Shown here: piece by piece, positions 18,258-26,286 of the stretch
Layout: each line of letters starts with the position of its first letter
Numbering within the stretch: position 1 is the first letter of the stretch
From: Pseudomonas sp. B21-056
GTDB taxonomy: Bacteria; Pseudomonadota; Gammaproteobacteria; Pseudomonadales; Pseudomonadaceae
NCBI RefSeq assembly: GCF_026016325.1
Contig: NZ_CP087203.1
Coordinates: forward strand, 5,890,001 to 5,954,000
Direction: 5' to 3'
Length of the DNA: 64,000 bases
Notes under the pieces: generated by a model
Told to the model about the DNA's origin: nothing
Database searches by the model: none
The model's input: only the letters and a program-made list of their open reading frames with translations
Made by a program: the position numbers and the translations under genes

Positions 18258-20126
18258 CTACAGGGTCTTCATGAATTCGATCAGGGCCCGTTTGTCGGTG
18301 TCCGACAGCTGCGTGCCATACAAGTGACCGCCGTTGTGATTGCCTTCCAGGCGGGTGTCGTATTTGAAATCCGCCGACGCCTTCATCTGCGCGCCGCTGG
18401 TGATGAAGCCAACCTTCTGCGGGTCATAGATGTCGGAGCCGGTGTAGAACACCTGCGGACGCTGTTCCGGCGGTTGCAGCAGATCCCACAGGGTCGGCAC
18501 CGAGCCGTTGTGCAGGTATGGGGCGCGCAGCCAGATGCCGTCGGTGGGGGTGTTGCTGTAGCTCTGGGTCTTGCGATAGGCGTTGAAGTCGAACGGCGGT
18601 TTCTTGAAGCCGTGGAACGCCGTCACCAGCCCGGTGGTGAAGGAATCGAGGCGATAGCGATCAGTGCCCAGCTGATCGATGTTGGTGGTGACCTGGCCCG
18701 TGTCGGTGCGGCCGAAGTCGTGGCAACCGGCGCAGTTTTTCTCCCAGATCGGCTTGCCCTGGGCCACCTTCGCCTGGTCCAGGGCGAACGGCCAGGCCGG
18801 CGCCTTGTGCCCCAGCAACCAGTTGGTCACGCGGTTGAAGCTGGGCGGCAGCACCGATTCCGGCGTCGCGCCCACGGCCATGGCGGCGGCGTAGTTGCGC
18901 TCGTGGATCTTGTTGTTATTGCCGTCCCAGTGCAGGTACATCGACTCGCGGGGTTTCTGGTTCCAGACCTGGGGCAGGTCCACGGTGCCGATGGTGGAGT
19001 CATCCGGGAAGCCGAACACCACCATTTTGGTCGGGTTGAAAGTGTCGGTTCGCCCCGGTCCCTGGGCCGGGCGCAGTTTCTGCCAGGCGTAGGCCTGCTT
19101 CTGCTTGAGCAGTGCGCTCTTGGCCATCGGGATGATCAGGTAGCGGTTGTACAGCTTCTCCCAGAAGCCCAGCTGGAACTTGCCGTTGATCGCGGCCATG
19201 ACCGCATCGGGGGTGAATTTCGGGTCGCTGGCGCAATCGTAGGCGAACCATTGGAAGGCCTGTAGCTGCAAGGTATTGGCCGGCGCGCTCGCGACCGGCA
19301 CCGCGACGTCAGTGGCGTTGGCCCGGTAGGAGCCGGTGTGGCACAGGGCGCAGTTCGGCTCCACGGTGGGGTAACCGAGTTGCCGCTTGGCCATGCCGAT
19401 GGGCAGGTCCTTACCGTTCTCGTAGAGGAAACCGAACACTTCGTAGCCGCCGGGCTTGGGCATTTTTTCCGGGCACATCTGCGGCAGCACGGCGAACAGG
19501 TAGTACGGAATCCGCGCCTCGATGCCGAGGCCGATGGCGGCGTATTTGTAATGGTCTTCGTCGGAAGCGAAGTCCGGTTGCGGCACTTCGCGGATCATCT
19601 GGTACCAGGTCTGGTAGCCGATGAAGCCCAGCACCAGCACCAGTACCAACGCGCCGGTCCTGAAGCGCGGGCTCTGCCAGTGCCGGGCCCAGCCTTCACG
19701 CCACTCCCGGCAACCGGCGCAGATCAAGGCCAGCGGGCGATTGGCAACCGGGCTGCCCAGGTACAGCAGCACGCCCAGGATCAGGAACATGCTCAGGTCG
19801 CCCATCAGCATCGGCACGAACAACGGCCCCTGGTTGTTGGTGTTGATCAGGTAGATCCAGAACACCACCGCCACCAGCCGCGAGAGCACGCACAACCACG
19901 AATTCACCACGAAACGCGGCGCGTTGAACCCCGAAGGCATATAGAACAGGCTGATCCCCACCAGCAACATGCCGGTGTTTTCCAGCCAGGGATCGGACAG
20001 CACGGGTGGCAGGCCGAGCATGGACGTCAGCAACGCCGGCGCGAACAGCGCCGGAATCGCGAAGAACATGTTCATGACAATCCCGACCCAGATGATGCGT
20101 TGGTACCAGCGGATGTAAGTGTTCAT
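18258..20126 (-). CDS. Membrane-anchored dihaem cytochrome c
   Basis: A 622-residue two-part protein. Residues 1-125 hold about four transmembrane helices, and a further helix lies at about 158-176. The rest is a large domain with two haem c sites, CALCH (259-263) and CAGCH (465-469), presumably on the periplasmic side. The segment APYLHNGSVPTLWDLL near residue 535 resembles the dihaem peroxidase/MauG and RoxA-like oxygenase group; I cannot decide between them. The start MNTYIRWYQ is chosen because the upstream frame is REPIN sequence. It lies between the GMC-hydrolase fusion gene and the phosphatase on one strand and probably takes electrons or acts on the same substrate. Confidence 0.75.
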   Translation of the reverse strand: MNTYIRWYQRIIWVGIVMNMFFAIPALFAPALLTSMLGLPPVLSDPWLENTGMLLVGISLFYMPSGFNAPRFVVNSWLCVLSRLVAVVFWIYLINTNNQGPLFVPMLMGDLSMFLILGVLLYLGSPVANRPLALICAGCREWREGWARHWQSPRFRTGALVLVLVLGFIGYQTWYQMIREVPQPDFASDEDHYKYAAIGLGIEARIPYYLFAVLPQMCPEKMPKPGGYEVFGFLYENGKDLPIGMAKRQLGYPTVEPNCALCHTGSYRANATDVAVPVASAPANTLQLQAFQWFAYDCASDPKFTPDAVMAAINGKFQLGFWEKLYNRYLIIPMAKSALLKQKQAYAWQKLRPAQGPGRTDTFNPTKMVVFGFPDDSTIGTVDLPQVWNQKPRESMYLHWDGNNNKIHERNYAAAMAVGATPESVLPPSFNRVTNWLLGHKAPAWPFALDQAKVAQGKPIWEKNCAGCHDFGRTDTGQVTTNIDQLGTDRYRLDSFTTGLVTAFHGFKKPPFDFNAYRKTQSYSNTPTDGIWLRAPYLHNGSVPTLWDLLQPPEQRPQVFYTGSDIYDPQKVGFITSGAQMKASADFKYDTRLEGNHNGGHLYGTQLSDTDKRALIEFMKTL

Positions 20127-20138
20127 AGCATTTCCCCA

Positions 20139-20245
20139 GATCGTGCCCACGCTCTGCGTGGGCATGCATCCCATGACGCTCTGCGTCATAAAAGCGGACG
20201 CGGAGCGTCCGTGGCGGCATTCCCACGCAGAGCGTGGGAACGATC
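20139..20245. repeat. Complete REPIN, family A, between the GMC-hydrolase and cytochrome genes
   Basis: Outer arms GATCGTGCCCACGC...GCGTGGGCATGC and CATTCCCACGC...GCGTGGGAACGATC, with inner GACGCTCTGCGTC and GGACGCGGAGCGTCC. It fills the 123-base gap of an otherwise co-directional gene pair. Confidence 0.88.
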
Positions 20246-20249
20246 CCGG

Positions 20250-23200
20250 CTAGCCGAGCGCAGTCTTCTCCAGGTGCTCAAGGACGATCGGATACACATC
20301 CACCACCGCATCCTTGCCGAAGATGCAGTCGATATGGCCGTAGCCTGGTACCTCATGGCGACTGAACAGTTGCGGACCGTGCATGTCGCACAGGCGCTCA
20401 TAGGTCTTGAGGGTGCTTTGCGGCAGGTAGCACTGGTTGTCGGCGCCGCTGATGAAGCAGATCGGCAACTTCAACCGGTCGAAATGCGGCATGTAGACGT
20501 CGTTGCCCTTGAAGTCCACCAGGTGCCCCTTGCGCACGATCAGCGCCAGGTGCTCGAAGGTGTGCATGTTCGACTCGCCGAACAGTTCATGCAGGTTGTC
20601 GTGCAGGGTTTCGTTGAGGGTGTCGTGGCGGTACAGCGACGCATACATGAAGGTAATGCGATGGCAGACCGGGTTGGTGCAGTAGCCCTGGGCCTCGATC
20701 CGGGCGTAGCCATTCAGCGCTTTGTCATAGAGCTTGTTGAACCAGTTCTCCTTGGTGTCGGCGTAGGCCGTGAGGGACTTGATGCCGATGGCGTCGAGCA
20801 TGCCCGGCAGGTGCAGGCCGGCCTTCAGACCGGTGGCGGTGGCAACCACCGTGTCGGCGGCGATCTGCGAGCAGACCACCGAGCGCACGCCTTGCAGGCC
20901 CGCCAGCATCGACATGAAGAACGTCGTCGCACCGTAGCAATGCACCACGCACTGCACGTCGCGGGCGAGGGTCGCCTGCTGGATCTGCTCGATGGCGGCC
21001 TTGAAGTCGTACTGGGCCACCTGGTCGCCATTCCACTCATGCTTGCTGGCGGGCAACAGGATGCTCACCCGCAAATCCAGCAGCCAGACGTCGTACTCGT
21101 GCTTGCACAGGTACTCCAGCAGGTTGGTGTGAATGGTGTCGGTGGAAAAGATGTTCGAGCCCACGCCCAGGCCGTGAACCAGCATCACCGGGCCTTTGCT
21201 GCCCGCCTGGTAGCGGGTCAGGCGCAGTTGGACGTTGTCTTCGGTCTCGAAGAAATGCACGGTGGGCGCCGGTGCGTCCAGCGGCCGTTTGATGCGCGGC
21301 GGTGCATCCGGGTTGAAGTAGATATCGCCGGCGAACACCCCGCCGTAGCTCTCCCAGAGGATGCCGGCAAAGAACTTGCCGAACCGCGCCAGGGCCTCGA
21401 GGCGTTCGCGTTCGTTACGGGCATTGAGCACCTTCATGGTGGTCATCTGCTTGGCAAAGTCCGCCGGCAGGATGTGCATCACCCCCGAGCCAAGCACCGC
21501 GCCGGTCTTGTCCGGCCCGCGATAGAGCGTGACATAGAGGGTGCTGGTGTCATGCCAGATGTTCAGCACGCCGTTGTCCTCGGGCACGGTCTTGAAGGCG
21601 CTGAAGTAATAGTCGCTGCCGTCCTCGGCGGTCAGCTTCATGTCGTAGTTCATGTGGCGCACGCCCACCTGCTCCTGATATTGCTCGAACAGGTTGAATA
21701 CGCCGTTGCTGGCGACCAGCGGCTGCGGCGAGAGCAACGGTGCATCCAAAGTGCCCACCAGCGTCGCGGCGTGTTCCGGCTCCTTGATCATGCGGTTGAG
21801 ATCATCGGCGGTGATGGTCAGGGTAAATTCGATGGTCGAGTTGTCGGTTTTGCCGCGCTTGGCCGCTGCTTCGTAAAGCGTGAGGTCGGTGCCCTGGGCC
21901 TGGGTGAAGGCAGTGGAGAAGTAGCCCTTCATGGTTTCGGTGAATTGCACGCCAAGGGTTGGCGCCGCCACCTGTTTACGCGGGGCCGAAGGCAGCGTGT
22001 AGTCGATCAGCCAGCCGCGATCGGCCGCCAGTAGCCCCATGTTGCGCTCGCTCACCGCCGAAATGGTCAGCAGCGGGTTGACCGCCAGGGAAGTCGGGAT
22101 CACCGCACCGTCGGCCACGTACAGGCCGGGATAGACATCCGTGCCACTGGCGCCACTGAACACCTGGCCCTTGTGGTTGACCACACCTTGCGTCGCGTCT
22201 TCGCCCATCACGCAACCGCCCAGGGGATGGACCGAGACGATGCTGTGCTTGAGCAACTTGGTCCAGATCGGGTTTTCGACCCAGATACCGCCCAGCGCCT
22301 TGGTGCTCTGGTGCAGGCGCTCGTTGCCGAGGGTGACGTTCTCCTGCTCGCCGACACCGGGCCAGTCGATGCGCAACTGGTCCTTGTTGTCGAGCACCAT
22401 GCGGCCCTTGCCGTTGTCGTGGCTCATGATCAGGTAGGTCTGCATGTTATGCAGCGCGCCGTGATACGGGCCGCGCAAGAAGCTTTCGGCTTCCCGCCCC
22501 TTGTATTTCAGGCTGGCACCGAAGCCGGTGTCGGTCGGCACGCCGATCATTTCGGCGAACGCCGCCATGCTCGGCACCATCGGCCGCCCCAGAGCGCCGG
22601 GAATCGACCCTTCCTCGATGACCATGCGACTGCGCCAGTCACCCTCGGTGCGCATGTCGATGATCGAGGTGATGCACGGCCCCACCGGATCCAGCTCCTT
22701 GGCCGAGTGGGCGCCGAAGCCGATGCCGTTGATGGTCTGGTCGCAGTTGTGGCCGAACCCGAGGATGTCGCCGTTGCCGCTCATGTTCTCGCCCAGTTGA
22801 CTGGACATCGACAGCCCCTTGTCCCGGGAGCGCAGCATGATCTCGGTGGAGCCCAGGGTACCGGCGGACACCACCACGATGTCGGCCCGCACGAACAACG
22901 TAGGCGCCGAGAACAGTTCACGGCCGCTGTCCAGGTACTGGAAGTGCACGATCCAGCCGTTACCGTCGCGCTCCAGGTGCCGCACCTCGGCCTGGCAGAA
23001 AATTTCCGCGCCATGGTTCCAGGCATCCGGCAGGTAGTTCATCAGCGTGGTGTTCTTGGCCTTGTTGTTACAACCGGAGACGCAGTCGCCACAGCCGTTG
23101 CACGGCAATTGCTCGACGCCGACGTGGTTGAGGTTATTGGGCAACTTGTCGAACGTGACGTTGATGGGCGGCTTGTAGAAATGCGCGCCTTGCTTGAGGT

Positions 23201-23702
23201 AATCCGCGGATTTTTTGTGCGCGTCGAGCTTGGGCAGGTTCGGCCCCGAGGCCGGGTAAGGATTGGGCTTGAGCATTTCGCGGGCGCGCTCGTAGCCGTC
23301 CTTGAGCAGCGTGTCACGGTGCTCACGCACTTCCAGCGGCCAGCGCGGGTCTTCGAACACCCCGGGCTCCGGTTCCAGCGCGACGTTGGCGTTGATCAGC
23401 GAAGTGCCGCCCAGGCCGCAGCCCACCACCACGTTCTGCTGGGCATTGACATGCAGGTCGAACATCCCGGTGCGCGAGCCGATGTGGCCGTCCGGGTCAT
23501 GCACCTGCAACTCTTCGGTGGCCGCCAGCATGGTGTTGGGGTACTCGCCGGGTTGCCTCTCCCGGCCGCGTTCCAACAGGCACACCTTGCGCCCGGCCCG
23601 GGACAGCCGTGAAGCGGCAATGCCGCCGCCGTAACCGGAGCCGATGACGATAACGTCGTAATGCTCCTTGATGTCGCTGATGGGGGTCGAGATCCGTGTC
23701 AT
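20250..23702 (-). CDS. GMC oxidoreductase fused to an alpha/beta hydrolase
   Basis: A 1150-residue two-enzyme fusion. The N-terminal half is a GMC (cholesterol-oxidase-like) flavoenzyme with the FAD motif GSGYGGG (21-27), VVGCGLGGTSLINANV and a late VHPLGGC block with the active-site His. It also has four cysteines spaced C-x2-C-x2-C-x3-C (Cys201, 204, 207, 211), the spacing of a [4Fe-4S] site. The C-terminal third is an alpha/beta hydrolase (MLVHGLGVGSN; elbow VHCYG). The expected nucleophile serine is replaced by Cys922. No signal peptide is visible. The ATG at 23702 has AGAGGA upstream and is preferred to a TTG two codons earlier. It is first in a unit with the dihaem cytochrome and phosphatase. 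A lipid or sterol-like alcohol or ester is a reasonable substrate guess, no more. Confidence 0.85.
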   Translation of the reverse strand: MTRISTPISDIKEHYDVIVIGSGYGGGIAASRLSRAGRKVCLLERGRERQPGEYPNTMLAATEELQVHDPDGHIGSRTGMFDLHVNAQQNVVVGCGLGGTSLINANVALEPEPGVFEDPRWPLEVREHRDTLLKDGYERAREMLKPNPYPASGPNLPKLDAHKKSADYLKQGAHFYKPPINVTFDKLPNNLNHVGVEQLPCNGCGDCVSGCNNKAKNTTLMNYLPDAWNHGAEIFCQAEVRHLERDGNGWIVHFQYLDSGRELFSAPTLFVRADIVVVSAGTLGSTEIMLRSRDKGLSMSSQLGENMSGNGDILGFGHNCDQTINGIGFGAHSAKELDPVGPCITSIIDMRTEGDWRSRMVIEEGSIPGALGRPMVPSMAAFAEMIGVPTDTGFGASLKYKGREAESFLRGPYHGALHNMQTYLIMSHDNGKGRMVLDNKDQLRIDWPGVGEQENVTLGNERLHQSTKALGGIWVENPIWTKLLKHSIVSVHPLGGCVMGEDATQGVVNHKGQVFSGASGTDVYPGLYVADGAVIPTSLAVNPLLTISAVSERNMGLLAADRGWLIDYTLPSAPRKQVAAPTLGVQFTETMKGYFSTAFTQAQGTDLTLYEAAAKRGKTDNSTIEFTLTITADDLNRMIKEPEHAATLVGTLDAPLLSPQPLVASNGVFNLFEQYQEQVGVRHMNYDMKLTAEDGSDYYFSAFKTVPEDNGVLNIWHDTSTLYVTLYRGPDKTGAVLGSGVMHILPADFAKQMTTMKVLNARNERERLEALARFGKFFAGILWESYGGVFAGDIYFNPDAPPRIKRPLDAPAPTVHFFETEDNVQLRLTRYQAGSKGPVMLVHGLGVGSNIFSTDTIHTNLLEYLCKHEYDVWLLDLRVSILLPASKHEWNGDQVAQYDFKAAIEQIQQATLARDVQCVVHCYGATTFFMSMLAGLQGVRSVVCSQIAADTVVATATGLKAGLHLPGMLDAIGIKSLTAYADTKENWFNKLYDKALNGYARIEAQGYCTNPVCHRITFMYASLYRHDTLNETLHDNLHELFGESNMHTFEHLALIVRKGHLVDFKGNDVYMPHFDRLKLPICFISGADNQCYLPQSTLKTYERLCDMHGPQLFSRHEVPGYGHIDCIFGKDAVVDVYPIVLEHLEKTALG

Positions 23703-24740
23703 GTCCAAGTCCTCTCAGGCAGATAGGGCAACTCTGCGGTTGCCTGTAAATCGAAGGCGTGCGAGCGCCTGGCCGCGGTCCCGTAGGGGTACGCGCGGCA
23801 GTCAACGGTGTTACGGGGAAACTGGAGCGTGGGTGAACGCTATTGACGCGCACGCTGGTTGGCGGCGCGGCGACGAATGCGTCTGGGCAACAACATGGGC
23901 GGCGTCGGGATGCAATTCACCGAAGGGGGGAGGTACGCGTGAGGCTGTCGGCTATCCATCCTGTGCTCTCCCTGAACCGGATGTGGATAAAAACGCTGAT
24001 GTCCTTGTGGTTTGGAGTGAAGACACGCGACCGTCGCCCGTCAAGGCAGTTCCTTAGAACTGTATGAAATTTGATCTATCGCGTTTCGGACTATACCAAT
24101 CGGGGGCCACAGCCTTTCGCGAACAAGTTATCCACAAGTCCACCCACAGCTAATGGGGACAAGTGCCCTTCTGATTGGCTGTTCCTGAGGCAAATCCTGG
24201 AAAAATCCGCCACTTAGCCTATCGAGGATATCGCCGTCATATCGATCAGTTTTTGATCAGCCGCCTGAAAGGCTTGATCCATAGGGCTTACAGCAGGGAG
24301 CGAACACCTTATCCACAGAAGCGCCAACAGTGTTTGGGGGTAAATTTGACGGTACTGTGGAAAACCGCTGCAACGGCCTGTAAATCAAGACTCCGTGGGG
24401 GATTTTCAGATTAAAAAGGTGAATTGATTATTTAATGACCAATCGCCTGAAGAGCCCGTTCCGTATGGCTTGTAGAGGACAGCAAACATCTTATCCACAA
24501 AGGCGCCAACAGAGATTGGGGGCAACTGCGGTTCATCGTCCGCTTTTATTCACACGAAAAAGCCAATGAAAACCGTGGGTTAGGCTGGCTATTTTCTGAG
24601 CGCAGGCTTGCAGCGCTTGATTGACAAGGGGTATAGCGAGGGGCGAACAGGTTATCCACAGATGGATGCACAGCGATTGTGGGTAAACGCCGCTTTTCGG
24701 GGAAGAGCCCGCTCGCTGGCAGAAGTCTTGTCGGCGGCCT
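23703..24740. other. Gene-poor intergenic region carrying a DnaA-box array
   Basis: I see no convincing gene in these 1.04 kb. Perfect DnaA boxes TTATCCACA occur at 24128-24136, 24309-24317, 24491-24499 and 24652-24660 (plus strand) and at 23982-23990 (minus strand). A near-perfect TTTTCCACA lies at 24356-24364 on the minus strand. The plus-strand boxes are spaced 181, 182 and 161 bases. Each starts a degenerate ~36-base module that ends near TTGGGGGTAA or TTGTGGGTAA. The stretch 24408-24440 is AT-rich against its surroundings. The boxes are directly visible; a role in DnaA binding or titration is inference. Confidence 0.7.
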
Positions 24741-25307
24741 TCAGGCCCGATACATGAGATACGCGTCCCCCGTCACCCGAATCATCGGATGCGGAACCAC
24801 TTGGCAGGTTTTAACAATGCCAAAGCCATGACGTTCATAAAAGCGCCGGGCCCCGGTGTTCGCTGCGTAGTCGATCAGGCTCAGGCCCTTGAGTTTCAGT
24901 TGATCGGCCCGCTGTTGTGCCAGCTCGAGAAAGCGCACGCCCAGCCCTTTGCTACGCCACCCTTCATGGAGGGCCAGGCTGGATATATAGAGGGTATCGG
25001 GAACTTCCATGTCGGCGTAGGGCGCCAGGACCGGATCTGTGACGGGAGTCGCCAGCGGATCATGGCGCATCACGTAACTGTGCATCATCCCGATGACCCG
25101 CCCACCCGCCTCTGCGATGACGCAGTTCTGGTAAGAGAAATCCACATCCTCCCGCGCGTAGCGTGCTGCGCCCACCTCTACAAGCTCCTGGCCGGGCGCC
25201 GCCAACTGGCTCCAGATGTAATCCGAAGCACCTTCGGAAGAAATCTGGAACAAACGGGCAATCTCGAGCGTATCCGTGGGTAAAGCCGGACGAAACAGGA
25301 TGTCCAT
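24741..25307 (-). CDS. GNAT-family N-acetyltransferase
   Basis: A 188-residue GNAT-fold protein beginning MDILFRPALPTDTLEIARLF. The acetyl-CoA pyrophosphate-binding loop is visible as GWRSKGLGVRFL, with the following helix ADQLKLKGLSLIDYAANTGARRFYERHGF typical of GNATs. GGAG lies about 7 bases upstream of the ATG. Its acceptor substrate cannot be predicted. It sits between DnaA-box copies, with the main array on its downstream side and one further copy just upstream of its start, and is not obviously part of the flanking catabolic operons. Confidence 0.85.
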   Translation of the reverse strand: MDILFRPALPTDTLEIARLFQISSEGASDYIWSQLAAPGQELVEVGAARYAREDVDFSYQNCVIAEAGGRVIGMMHSYVMRHDPLATPVTDPVLAPYADMEVPDTLYISSLALHEGWRSKGLGVRFLELAQQRADQLKLKGLSLIDYAANTGARRFYERHGFGIVKTCQVVPHPMIRVTGDAYLMYRA

Positions 25308-25343
25308 GAAGGGGCTCCAATAGCTATCAGACGCCTTTGGGGG

Positions 25344-25376
25344 TTATCCACAGGCGTATACAGGAGTTGTGGGTAA
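25344..25376 (+). promoter_or_regulatory. DnaA-box module upstream of the GNAT gene
   Basis: A perfect TTATCCACA at 25344-25352, followed by the inverted near-box TGTGGGTAA at 25368-25376. It is the same arrangement as at 24652-24686, giving two convergent boxes about 15 bases apart. Confidence 0.55.
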
Positions 25377-25387
25377 ACCCGATCCTC

Positions 25388-25476
25388 TGTGGGAGCGAGC
25401 CTGCTCGCGATAGCGGTGTATCAGCGACAACAATGTCACCTGACACCCAGCCATCGCGAGCAGGCTCGCTCCCACA
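25388..25476. repeat. REPIN, family B, between etfB and the GNAT gene
   Basis: TGTGGGAGCGAGC...GCTCGCGAT, then a ~35-base loop, then ATCGCGAGC...GCTCGCTCCCACA. It lies downstream of the etfB stop and may end the dgc-etf transcript. Confidence 0.9.
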
Positions 25477-25500
25477 TGGGGTTTTGCGGGGATTGCGGGG

Positions 25501-26271
25501 TTAGCGAACCACCCCTTCCTCCACCAGCAACTTGAGTATCGCCTCGGCGCCTGCCTCCGGGCTCAGGCCCTTGAGCACTTGCCCACCGCCACCGCTGGCC
25601 TTGGCCGTGGCGGCTTTCATACGGTCGGCGCCACTCTTGGCCTTGATGACTTTCAGGCGCTTGGGACGTGGCTTGGCCGGCTGCAGGGTTGCCACCGCCA
25701 GCAGAGCGTCGTCGATCACTTCGACTTCTTCAGCGTGCAACGCGCCGCGCCGGGCTGGGCCGTAGGCGCTTTGCCGGGGTTTTGGCGCGGCGTTATCCAC
25801 GGTGGCCAGGAATGGCAGGCGCACTTTCAGGCGCCGCCGCTGCCCACGGGGCAAGGCTTGCAGCACCAGGGCCACGCCATTGTCGAGGGACTCGACCTGG
25901 GCCAGACCCACCACCAGAGGCCAGCCGAGGTTTTCCGCCAGCAGGAACGGCAGCATCCCCGAGCCTTCGCCGGTTTCCGCCTGGCTGCCGGTCAGCACCA
26001 CTTGGGCGCCCACATCACGCAGATAGTCGGTCAGCGCCGGCAGCGCATCGCCGCCCGCAGGGTTTTCCAGCACGTGCAGTTCGTCCAGACCCATGCCCAG
26101 GTAGGCGCGCAGGGCCGGCTCGGCCACGTCACCGGCGTGCAGCACTTGCAGGTCGTTGCCGGCCAGTTGCAGGCCCAACTCCACGGCGCGGGCGTCCTGC
26201 TCGGCGCGCCGGGGCCGACCGGAGGTCGGGTGCGCGCCAATGGACACGAGGCTGATCACTTGAGTACTCAT
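25501..26271 (-). CDS. etfB: Electron transfer flavoprotein, beta subunit (betaine-pathway paralogue)
   Basis: A 256-residue ETF beta subunit that, with EtfA, should accept electrons from dimethylglycine demethylase and feed the quinone pool. The adenine-nucleotide-binding fold is seen as ELGLQLAGNDLQVLHAG with the later GSQAETGEGSGMLPFLLAENLGWP block. The C-terminal ~60 residues are Lys/Ala/Gly-rich (KPRPKRLKVIKAKSGADRMK). It is last in the dgc operon, 15 bases after etfA. It is divergent from ordinary fatty-acid-oxidation ETF, consistent with a dedicated role. The downstream REPIN marks the likely transcript end. Confidence 0.88.
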   Translation of the reverse strand: MSTQVISLVSIGAHPTSGRPRRAEQDARAVELGLQLAGNDLQVLHAGDVAEPALRAYLGMGLDELHVLENPAGGDALPALTDYLRDVGAQVVLTGSQAETGEGSGMLPFLLAENLGWPLVVGLAQVESLDNGVALVLQALPRGQRRRLKVRLPFLATVDNAAPKPRQSAYGPARRGALHAEEVEVIDDALLAVATLQPAKPRPKRLKVIKAKSGADRMKAATAKASGGGGQVLKGLSPEAGAEAILKLLVEEGVVR

Positions 26272-26286
26272 GGTTGAATCCTTAGC

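Noticed and set aside
19338..22034. Long plus-strand open frame (898 codons) opposite the cytochrome and GMC-hydrolase genes
   Set aside because: It crosses the boundary of two real genes and a REPIN, with no recognisable protein features.
24175..24414. A 79-codon open frame inside the DnaA-box region
   Set aside because: No ribosome-binding site, no recognisable sequence, and it runs through two box modules.
23703..25376. A replication origin (oriC or plasmid ori)
   Set aside because: Despite the DnaA boxes there is no dnaA/dnaN/gyrB or plasmid rep gene, and the flanking genes are ordinary chromosomal catabolic genes; a titration or regulatory locus is more likely.
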